DNA of 27,855 nt, taken from positions 1-27,855 of the forward strand of contig JBAXUL010000048.1 of assembly GCA_037129695.1 (NCBI GenBank). Reading direction: 5' to 3'. The DNA is from CAINVV01 sp037129695. Its GTDB lineage: Bacteria > Bacteroidota > Bacteroidia > Bacteroidales > Prolixibacteraceae. Within the stretch, counting starts at the first letter, position 1. Each line of letters begins with the position of its first letter. Shown in pieces: positions 17,172-26,300 of the stretch. The notes under the pieces are model-generated. The model saw only the letters and a list, made by a program, of their open reading frames with translations, made no database searches and was not told where the DNA came from. A program made the translations under genes and the position numbers.

Positions 17172-17423
17172 ATGTTTCTGGAAATCATTACGCCCGAAAA
17201 AAAACTCTTCTCCGGGGAAGCTGATCTGGTTAAACTTCCCGGAACTGCCGGCTATTTTGAAGTTTTGATGAATCACTCCGCAATCATCTCTACTTTGATT
17301 GAGGGAAAAATCAAAGTTAAGGACGCAAGCGGAAATGTCTCCTATTTTGAAATTAGCGGCGGAGTAGCTGAAGTACGTAACAATAAAATTGTGGTACTTG
17401 TTGATTCATCTTCAATGGTTTAA
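17172..17423 (+). CDS. atpC: ATP synthase F1 subunit epsilon, short form
   Basis: The 83-residue epsilon subunit consists only of the N-terminal beta-sandwich that joins gamma to the c-ring. It starts FLEIITPEKKLFSGEADLVKL and contains the conserved GYFEVLMNHSAIISTL and ISGGVAEVRNNKIVVL. The C-terminal helical hairpin present in E. coli-type epsilon (about 135 residues) is absent, and the stop codon follows directly after the sandwich. The reading frame shows no sign of frameshift. Loss of this hairpin removes the best-known autoinhibitory element of the enzyme, an inference from other species; short forms occur in Bacteroidota. This is the last atp gene; a 167-base gap follows. Confidence 0.93.
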   Translation: MFLEIITPEKKLFSGEADLVKLPGTAGYFEVLMNHSAIISTLIEGKIKVKDASGNVSYFEISGGVAEVRNNKIVVLVDSSSMV

Positions 17424-17590
17424 TAATTGCGGATTTATTCCGGAACCTGTTTTGATTCTTTTCCGGATTCTGCATTTTCAGGATCCCTTGAAATAAAATC
17501 CACCTTGAATAAAATGAGATACTTTGACGATTTCAAATTTTAATTGCTTGAAATTTAGTAAAGTACACTTAACCAAAAATAATTGATAAA

Positions 17591-18787
17591 ATGGGAAAGG
17601 TATTGATCATTGGTGCCGGCGGTGTTGGCACGGTTGTCGCACATAAAATGGCTGAACTTCCGGAACTGTTTACTGAAATTATGCTTGCCAGCAGAACCAA
17701 GTCAAAATGCGACAAAATTGCAGAAAGAATTGGAAGCAAAAATCTGACAACAGCAGAAGTAAATGCGGATGACGTTCCGCAACTGGTAAAATTAATCCGG
17801 TCTTTTCAACCGGATCTTGTGGTGAATGTTGCGCTGCCTTACCAGGATTTAACCATCATGGATGCATGTCTGGAAACCGGGGTTTCCTACCTCGATACCG
17901 CCAATTACGAACCCTTGGATGAGGCTAAATTTGAATACAAATGGCAATGGGCCTACCAGGATAGGTTTAAGAAAGCCGGGCTTACTGCCATTCTTGGGTG
18001 CGGTTTTGATCCGGGAGTCTCAGGAGTATATACTGCCTATGCAGCTAAGCATCACTTCGATGAAATCCAATATCTTGACATTGTTGATTGCAATGCAGGG
18101 AATCATGGGAAGGCATTTGCTACCAATTTCAATCCCGAAATCAATATCAGGGAGGTTACCCAAAAAGGGAAATATTGGGAAAATGGGGAATGGGTGATGA
18201 CTGAACCTCACGAAATTCACCAACCATTATCTTACCCAAGAATCGGAGAAAAAGAATCTTATCTGATCTACCATGAAGAGTTGGAATCACTGGTCAAGAA
18301 TTTTCCGACGATCAAAAGAGCACGATTCTGGATGACTTTCGGTTTGGAATACCTAACTCACCTTCGTGTAATTCAAAATATCGGCATGGCCGGAATTCAA
18401 CCGATCAATTATGAAGGTAAAGAAATTGTTCCCATACAGTTTCTTAAGGCTGTTTTACCCAAGCCCGAAGAACTGGGAGTGAATTATACCGGTGAAACAT
18501 CCATCGGATGCCGTATCAGGGGCATCCGGGATGGGAAAGAAAAAACCTATTACGTTTATAACAATTGCAGTCATGAGGCTGCTTATGCTGAAACAGGTAC
18601 CCAGGCGATCAGTTTTACTACAGGTGTACCGGCAATGATTGGAGCAATGATGTTTCTGGAAGGAAAATGGAAAAAGCCGGGTGTGTTCAATGTAGAAGAA
18701 TTTGATCCGGATCCTTTCATGAAGGCTTTGAATATTCATGGATTGCCCTGGTATGAATTGACAGATATTGATCTGGAGCTCGATTAA
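17591..18787 (+). CDS. Probable carboxy(nor)spermidine synthase (saccharopine dehydrogenase family)
   Basis: A 398-residue NAD(P)H-dependent enzyme of the saccharopine dehydrogenase family. The Rossmann signature GAGGVGTVV lies at about residues 8-16, and the phrases LASRTKSKCDKI, NVALPYQDLTIMDACLETGV and GCGFDPGVSGVYTAYAAKH are highly characteristic of the carboxyspermidine/carboxynorspermidine dehydrogenase subgroup. This enzyme condenses putrescine or diaminopropane with aspartate semialdehyde on the alternative spermidine pathway known from Bacteroides and Vibrio. The agmatine-to-putrescine genes 9 kb upstream on the same strand fit this role. The partner decarboxylase (NspC-like) is not in the window. 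A saccharopine or related dehydrogenase role remains possible. A strong terminator follows. Confidence 0.82.
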   Translation: MGKVLIIGAGGVGTVVAHKMAELPELFTEIMLASRTKSKCDKIAERIGSKNLTTAEVNADDVPQLVKLIRSFQPDLVVNVALPYQDLTIMDACLETGVSYLDTANYEPLDEAKFEYKWQWAYQDRFKKAGLTAILGCGFDPGVSGVYTAYAAKHHFDEIQYLDIVDCNAGNHGKAFATNFNPEINIREVTQKGKYWENGEWVMTEPHEIHQPLSYPRIGEKESYLIYHEELESLVKNFPTIKRARFWMTFGLEYLTHLRVIQNIGMAGIQPINYEGKEIVPIQFLKAVLPKPEELGVNYTGETSIGCRIRGIRDGKEKTYYVYNNCSHEAAYAETGTQAISFTTGVPAMIGAMMFLEGKWKKPGVFNVEEFDPDPFMKALNIHGLPWYELTDIDLELD

Positions 18788-18854
18788 TAGAATACAGCAC
18801 TAAAAGTCAGCACAGGGCACCTATCAGAAAATAGGTGAGTTTTACCTAAACAGA

Positions 18855-18900
18855 TAAAAAAAGAGTTTGATGAATTTTGTTTCATCAAACTCTTTTTTTA
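18855..18900 (+). terminator. Strong intrinsic terminator after the synthase gene
   Basis: A perfect inverted repeat with arms at 18856-18873 and 18882-18899 (core GAGTTTGATGA) is flanked by seven A on one side and seven T on the other. The stem can extend one base at each end. It is 68 bases after the stop codon and closes the long plus-strand run. The symmetric A and T tracts would also let it act on the minus strand. Confidence 0.92.
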
Positions 18901-19521
18901 TTGATAATCATTTTTACCACACCGCCAGGATTGTGACAAAATGACTATTTCTCGCATATACGCAGGGTAGGGGAGAAGGGATTTGATTGAACATGATCAT
19001 GTTGTAACTATTTAATAATGAATCAAATTCAACGTCATTGGGAAGTGATTGTTGAGCCATTTTTACTTGCCTCCTGCCATGTCTCCAAACTGGAGGTTTC
19101 AGTTGGTTGTCATTCAAATCATCACCTTCAATGAAGTCATTTCCATTACAACTATCTCCGCAGTTTACCCCATTGCTTTTACCTTTTCACTGATTTCACA
19201 TGCCTGGTAAAGAAAATACCTTTACCCTTGTTCAAATGAATATCCAAATGGACGAAGAAGGCCAAAAAGTACTGGAATAAAAAATAGGATAATACGGGAA
19301 AAGCTGACCGATCATATTAAACTATTTTGAAATTCGAAATTTAATTAGATCATCAATAATGATAGTTTGATAATTCAAAACATATATTTGATACACAAAA
19401 ACATACAATTCACAATTTATAATTAACATAATATACTATTGTAAAGCATTGATTTTCTGCATATTATGATTTTTATTATTTAGAATGAGTTAAAAGAATT
19501 GCATGTGTTTGCTTAAATAAG
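18901..19521. other. Gene-free AT-rich stretch before the sigma factor gene
   Basis: About 620 bases without a convincing gene. A 67-codon minus-strand frame (18914-19117) has no recognisable motif. A 26-codon plus-strand frame near 19200-19279 ends with MDEEGQKVLE and reads like the C-terminus of a real protein, perhaps a decayed gene. Bases about 19320-19450 are extremely AT-rich. I see no RNA gene, insertion sequence or long repeat. Confidence 0.5.
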
Positions 19522-19552
19522 TTTGGATTGTTCATTTCATTTGATATCTTTG
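19522..19552 (+). promoter_or_regulatory. Bacteroidetes-type promoter of the ECF sigma factor gene
   Basis: An exact TTTG (19522-19525) is followed after 19 nt by an exact TAnnTTTG (TATCTTTG, 19545-19552), the consensus of the Bacteroidetes primary sigma factor. Transcription should start near 19559, leaving a leader of about 50 nt before the ATG at 19610. A second overlapping TAnnTTTG (19518-19525) lacks a matching -33 box. This is the best promoter match I found. Confidence 0.72.
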
Positions 19553-19609
19553 AAGCACTGTTTGATCAGTGAAAGACCCTTTTTAATCAGTTAACCGAAC
19601 AATCAGACC

Positions 19610-20116
19610 ATGACAACAATTCAATTTCAAAATTCGCTGACAAGCCTGGAGAATAAAATGTACTATTTTGCACTCAGTTTGACCAGCAATTCAGACAAGG
19701 CCCACGATCTGGTGCAAGAGACTTATCTCAGGGCATTAACTTACCAAAGTAAATTTTCTTCAGATACCAACCTGATGGCATGGGTTTACACCATCATGAA
19801 AAATACCTTCATCAACGAATACAGAAGAAATTTAAAGGCAAAAACGACTTTGGAGAGTCAGTCAAACAGGATGCAAATGTCATTTTCAAAAGATGATTTT
19901 TATCCGTCCGTTGAATCGATACACGCAGAAAAGGAGATATATAAAAAAATTAATCTTTTGGAAGACGAGTTCAGGGAACCATTCCAGCTCTTTTTAACCG
20001 GCTACAAATACAAGGAAATTGCTGAAAAACTTGATCTTCCTCTGGGAACGGTCAAAAGCCGAATCTTCTTTACAAGAAAAAAACTAAGTACGTGGTTGGT
20101 GGATTATGTCAACTGA
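19610..20116 (+). CDS. ECF-type RNA polymerase sigma factor
   Basis: A 168-residue sigma-70 family factor with only regions 2 and 4. Region 2 spans about residues 15-80, with the core-binding helix KAHDLVQETYLRAL and the -10 recognition helix LMAWVYTIMKNTFINEYRR. Region 4 spans about 112-165, with the helix-turn-helix YKEIAEKLDLPLGTVKSRIF. It directs RNA polymerase to a specific set of promoters. No anti-sigma factor gene or receptor gene of the FecR type is adjacent, so its control is unclear. It stands alone, with its own promoter and a terminator 15 bases after the stop, and converges with the giant secreted protein gene. Confidence 0.94.
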   Translation: MTTIQFQNSLTSLENKMYYFALSLTSNSDKAHDLVQETYLRALTYQSKFSSDTNLMAWVYTIMKNTFINEYRRNLKAKTTLESQSNRMQMSFSKDDFYPSVESIHAEKEIYKKINLLEDEFREPFQLFLTGYKYKEIAEKLDLPLGTVKSRIFFTRKKLSTWLVDYVN

Positions 20117-20131
20117 CGAATTTTCTTCGCT

Positions 20132-20170
20132 ATAAAACCCCTGTAAATACTCAATTTACAGGGGTTTTAT
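20132..20170 (+). terminator. Intrinsic terminator of the sigma factor gene
   Basis: Perfect 17-bp arms at 20132-20148 and 20154-20170 (core CCCCTGTAAAT) enclose a 5-base loop, and the second arm runs into a T-rich tract (TTTTATTTTG). It begins 15 bases after the sigma factor stop codon. Confidence 0.92.
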
Positions 20171-20231
20171 TTTGTTCACAGATGTCAATAAGGAGTTATT
20201 GAGTACCTGAAGATATCTATTTGAACATGAC

Positions 20232-20290
20232 TTTTGTCGATGGTCTATCGACAAAAAAACCTCACTTCTTTGCAGGAGTGAGGTTTTTTT
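20232..20290 (-). terminator. Terminator of the giant gene, with an overlapping second hairpin
   Basis: On the minus strand, 14 bases after the giant gene's stop codon, perfect 14-bp arms (20290-20277 and 20266-20253, containing CCTCACT/AGTGAGG) are followed by a run of seven T in the transcript. A second hairpin (arms 20232-20241 and 20247-20256, TTTTGTCGAT/ATCGACAAAA) shares four bases (20253-20256) with the first, so the two stems cannot both form fully. The first hairpin would also work on the plus strand. Confidence 0.85.
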
Positions 20291-20304
20291 GATTATAACT
20301 CTAT

Positions 20305-23300
20305 TTACAATATTATTATTCTATAAGATCCTGTTGCTTTTTCACATTTCAGGACAATCACATAAACGCCTTTAACCAGATCAAGATTCATATCAGTAAT
20401 TTGTTTGCTTAACTTACTTTTTCTGATCAAATGACCTTCTGTCGAATAGACTGACATTTCAACAGGAATTTCCTCCTTGCTTTTAATGGTAATGTTTCCA
20501 TGTGTCGGATTTGGATAAACCTGGTAAAAATTATTGATGTTGTATAATCCATTGTTGACTGAGGTGATGAATGTTAGGTCAGTTCCGTAAGCGGTGCCAG
20601 CTGAGTTAATGGCATATGCCCTTAAATGATATGCAGTTCCGGGTATTAGTCCGGTAATCATATCTGAGAAAGTGCCGATACCGTTTCCATCGGTTGTTCT
20701 TGAATCACCCACAGTTGGATTGGAAGTTATTGCCCAGCAAAACCCTTTTTCAGAAACGGTAGCTCCACCATCTGACGCAACATTTCCTTTTGCATTTGCC
20801 GTTGTTGAATTATTATCAGTCGCCGAAACTGAAGAAGTTATGACTGTGGCAGTTGTCGTGGTCGTGAACAAGACATCCGTTCCGTAGGAAGTTCCCGCTG
20901 AATTGACTGCATATGCCCTGACATGGTAAGTGGATCCCGGGCTCAATCCGGCAATTATATCGGAGAAAGAGCCTGTACCTGAACCATTGGTAGTTTTGGT
21001 ATCAGCAAAGGTAGGATTGGCCGAAACAGACCAGCAGAAACCCTTTTGGATAACCGGTGAACCACCATCTGAAGTCACATCGCCTTTTCCCAATGCGGTT
21101 GTTGAAGAAACTGCTGAAGCAGAAATTGTGGAAACAGTAGCGAGCGTTGGTGTAACGAACAGGATATCTGCTCCATAGGAGGTTCCCGCTGAATTGGTGG
21201 CAAAAGCTCGGACATGGTAAGTCGTGCCTGCAACCAGCCCGGTCATATTGCTTGTAAACGTACCGGTACCGGCTCCATCCGTCGTTTTTGAATCCGATAT
21301 CGTTGGATTTTCAGATTTACTCCAGCACACCCCTCTTGCCACCACATTGGCACCTCCATCTGCGGTAACAATGCCACCACCCGTAGCTGTAATTGAAGAG
21401 ATCGTCTTGACGGATGATGTAGTGACAATAGCCATTGACAGCGTTGTAAACAGGATCTCCTCACCATAGGATGTTCCGATGGCGTTGCTCGCATAAGCTC
21501 TTGCATGGTAGATCATTCCAGATGTCAAACCGGTTAGATTACTTGTAAATGCACCTATACCGGCTCCATCCGTTGTTTTTGAATCGGATATTGTTGGATT
21601 CGCCTTTGTACTCCAGCACAATCCTTTGGAAGTTACAGCAGAACCTCCGTCAGCCGTAACATTTCCACCGCTGAAGGCAGATAAGGATCCAATTGAATTG
21701 ACTGGAACCGTAAAAACTGTTGGCAAAGCCAGGGTGGTAAACTGCACGTCTGCACCGTATGAAGTTCCGGCTGCATTAGTTGCATAGGCTCTGGCATGGT
21801 AACTCGTAGCGGAAGACAGTCCGGTCAAATAGGTGATATATGATCCGGTACCCGTACCATCTGTTGTTTTTGAATCTGAAATTGTAGGATTTATGTTCTT
21901 GCTCCAGCATATTCCTTTCGAATAAACGAGTCCGCCCCCATCTGAAGTTACGTTGCCGCCTCCGATCGCAGAAACGGATGTCACCCCTGAAATTGAGGTA
22001 GTTGTAAGAACTGGCAGTGCAACAATGAGTTGAGTTACACCTGTTCCATTCAGGGTTATTTGTTTGGAAGGTGATGCATTGTCTGAATTGTTGGATAGTA
22101 CCAGATTTACAGTTTTAATTCCAATTGCTGAAGGTTTAAATCTCACCGTAATCTCTTTAATTCCACCTGGCTGCAGGTCGAAGGAGGCTGCAGGTGAAAG
22201 GACAGTGTACTGATCCGCGTTAACACCGGAAAGCGTGATTGCCTGTACGTTCAAAACAATTGTTCCGATGTTTTGAGCAACAAAGATTTTATCCGTTGTT
22301 GTACCAAGAACAACATTACTGTAATCGTAGAGAACATCAGGGTTGATCGAGAGTGTTTTTGTGGGCAGAAGTGTGCCGGTTCCGCTAATTGTCATGATTT
22401 TCGATGGAGAAGCATTGTCTGCATTACTCGTTATCGTGAGTGATGCATTCTTTAGCCCTTCAGTCGTAGGTTTAAACCCAACACTAACCAGCACAGTACC
22501 TCCGGGAACAATATCAAAAGTTGTTGCAGAAGGATCAGAGATGGCATATTGATTGGAATTTATGCCTGTCAGTGCAAGTCCGGAGACTTTGATGGTGGCA
22601 TTCCCTGAATTTTGAAGACTGAAGATTTTGGTATTGGTGTTGTTGACAGTTACAATCCCGTAATTCCATGAATTATCCGGTGTGATTGACAATACTCTGG
22701 TTTGAGCTATCGGTGAACCAAATACCATTGTAAAGGTCCTTGGCGCACTCCAATCACTGTTTCCTGCCGCATTGGTTGCCAACACCTTCCAGGTATGATT
22801 TCCTGATGTATCGAAGTTCCTTGAGAAAGTAGTTCCGGTCACCGAAACAGGAGTCTCTGTATCGAACTGAATTTGATACCCGGTTGCATTCGCGACGGCA
22901 TTCCAAGTAAAATTGTTTACTGATTCGCTGTAAAGGGTAGCGCCATTGGCAGGACTGTTTAATACCGGAATAGCGGGTATCCCCATCACTGAATAGGTTT
23001 GCGATGAGGACCATGTACCATTCGTATTATTAAGTCTGGCACGAACATGCCAGGTATGGTTACCAGTGGTGTTTAAGTCTGTTTGTAAATTCAGGCTTGT
23101 TCCTGGAATGTTAGACAACGAGGCAGTTGGTAAACCGGCATCAATTTCGATATCATAAGAATTGGCGCATGAAACAGGTGTCCATGAAAAGGTGATGTTT
23201 GAACCGACAAAATAGGTAAAGGCATTAACCGGCGCAGACAAGGCGGGTATTCCAAGGTCAACATTAAATGGTGCGGAAGGACTCCAGGCACTTTCACCGG

Positions 23301-26300
23301 CAGTATTGGTTGCCAGTATTTTCCAGGTATGCAGTCCAGTTGAACTGAACGATCTGGCATAAGATGTGCCTGTTACCGTTACAGGAGTTTCAGCATCAAA
23401 TTGAACTTTGTAAGCTGTTGCTCCAGCTACCATGTTCCAGGTGAAGGTAAACAGGGTACTGCAGAAAATTGTTTCATTGGCTGCAGGACTTACTTGTGCA
23501 GGAATGGCTGGAATGGTGTAGATCGTGTAAATTTTTGATATTGACCAATCTCCGGTTGTTGTGTTTAGCCTGGCACGAACATGCCAGGTGTGTATTCCGG
23601 CATTGCTCACTGTTGTTACCAAACTTGTACTTGTACCTGTTACGTTGCTGAGGGAAACGGACGAGGTTCCGCTGTCAAATTCAACATCATAGGAGGTGGC
23701 GCCGGTCACGCTTGTCCACGAATAATTTATTGTTGCCCCGGCATTAAAGGATGCAGCATCTGCAGGAGTGTTCAAAGTTGGTACGCCAAGTGCCATTGAG
23801 AAAGTGTTGATAAAGCTCCATTCGCTCTTTCCGGCAGCATTGATAGCCAGGACTTTCCAGGTATGATTTCCCTGAATGCTGAATGAACGGCTGTAAGAAG
23901 TACCTGAAACGTTGATCGGAGTCTCCGAGTCAAACTGAATCTGATAACCAGAAGCACTGCCCACCGCACCCCATGTGAAATTGAATGGCGTATCGTATGG
24001 GATGGTTGACTTATCCGAAGGAGCAATCAATACAGGTACTGAAGGTGTTCCGAAAACCTGATACGTTCTTGAAACGGACCATGAACCTACCGATGTGCTG
24101 GATTTCGCGCGTACGTGCCAGGTATGTGATCCGGCGTTGATAACTGTCAATACCTGATTTAAACTTGCACTTGATACATTGGTTAAAGAAACATAGCCCA
24201 ATCCGGCATCGAATTCGATTTCATAGGATGTAGCACCAGTTACAGGTGTCCATGAAAAATTGATGGTTGAGCCGACATAATAGGTGGTTGCAGTGGCAGG
24301 GGAAGTCAGCGTAGGAATACCCAATTCAACAGTAAATAGATTGTCGGAGCTCCAGTTGCTGTCGCCTGCATCATTGGATGCCAGCACTTTCCAGGTATGA
24401 TTTCCCAGTGTGGTAAACGACCGGGTATAGTTTGTTCCGGATATGTCAATGGGTGTTTCCGAGTCATACTGTATTTTGTAACTGGTTGCATTGGGAACAG
24501 AACTCCATGAAAACAGGACATTCTGTTCACTGGATATTGAACTGCCGTTTGGTGGACTTATCGCTACTGGTACCGCTGGTTTCCCGGCAACCAGGTAAGC
24601 ACGGGATCCCGACCATGAGCCTGTGGATGTACCAAGCTTTGCACGGACATGCCATGAATGCGTTCCCACATTAGAGTTGGTTAGTGGCATGTTCAGGGTT
24701 GTGCCGGATACATTTGTCAGGTAGGCATATCCAAGACCGGCATCGAACTCAACATCATAAGAAGAAGCACCTGCTACTGAGGTCCATGAAAATTCAATGG
24801 TTGAACCAACATATTCAATAGAGCCGTTAACGGGAGATGTCAAATTTGGTGTTCCAAGAACAACTGTGAAATTACGGACCGTACTCCAGTTACTTTCTCC
24901 CGCTGCGTTGATCGCCTTTACTTTCCAGGAGTGACTATCCAAAGTACTAAAAGTCCTCGGAAAATTAGTTCCGGAGACAGAGATTGGTGTTTCAGAATCA
25001 AATTGAATGAGGTAACCTGTTGCATTCTGAACAGGATTCCAGGCAAAAAAAGCCGGCACACTATAAGCGACTGTTCCTTCGGGAGGTGGATTTGTTAGGA
25101 CAGGAACTCCAGGTATTCCTGCCACAGTAAATGTTCTGGTTTGGGACCACTGGCCTGCAGCTGCACCATTTCTGGCCCTAACATGCCAGGAGTGATTTCC
25201 AACACTGGCAGCAACGAGTGCCCATACCTTGCTTGTCACAGTAACATTGGTCAGTGAAACTGCACCCTGACCGGCATCAAACTCTATGTCATATGAAATG
25301 GCACCTGCGACTGATGTCCATGTAAAGTTTAGCGTTGTATTGATGAATGCCGTTGAACCGTTTGCAGGAGATGACAAGGAAGGTATACCAAGGTCAACGG
25401 TAAAAGTTTTTGTGCTGCTCCAACCACTGTCTCCTGCATCATTGGAGGCAAGCACCTTCCAGGTATGGCTGGCCAAAGCGCTGTAGGTACGAGTATAGGA
25501 TGTCCCTGAAACAGTAATCGGTGCTTCTGAATCGAACTGAATTTTATAGCTTGTGGCATTTGGAACCCCATTCCAGGAGAAGTTGGTCGCATTGTCGTAA
25601 TAGATGGTCGAACCACTAGTGGGAGTGGTAGTTGTAGGAATAACCGGAATACCTATTATTGTAATCGTCCTCATGGCAGACCATGCGCCATTGGTTGAAC
25701 CGTTTTTGGCACGGACATGCCAGGTGTGAGTGCCTGCCTGAGTAGCTGTGAGGGCTACATTCATACTAATTGCGTTCACATTGGATAGCGTAACAGTTCC
25801 AAGTCCGGTATCAAATTCAATGTCGTAGGACGTTGCACCGGCAATAGATGACCACGAAAAACTGGCTGTCTCGCCAACATAGAAAGAGGCTGCATTTGCA
25901 GGTGATGACAAGGATGGAATACCCAGAACAACAGTGAAGTTGCTTGTATTACTCCAGCTGCTTTCCCCGGCAGCGTTAATTGCTTTTACCTTCCATGTAT
26001 GATTTCCCAAGGTGTTGAATGTGTGCGAATAGGAATTATTGGTGACAGTCAGAGGAACCTCTGAATCTAACTGAATCTGGTAACTGGATGCATATGGAAC
26101 CTGATTCCATGAAAAATTTGAAGCGACTTCATAGGTAACTGTTGATTCATTGGGTGGATTTCCTGTTACCGGTGTGGCTGGAATTCCGGCAACTACAAAA
26201 GAAAATGTTTGTGACCATTGGCCTGTTGAAGATCCATTGACGGCACGCACATGCCAGGTGTGCTGTCCTACAAATGTTTGGATAAGTGCTTTTTGAAAGC

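Noticed and set aside
18914..19117. 67-codon minus-strand open frame in the gap after the synthase terminator
   Set aside because: It has no recognisable motif, no promoter or start context, and lies in a gene-free region where a frame of this size is plausible by chance.
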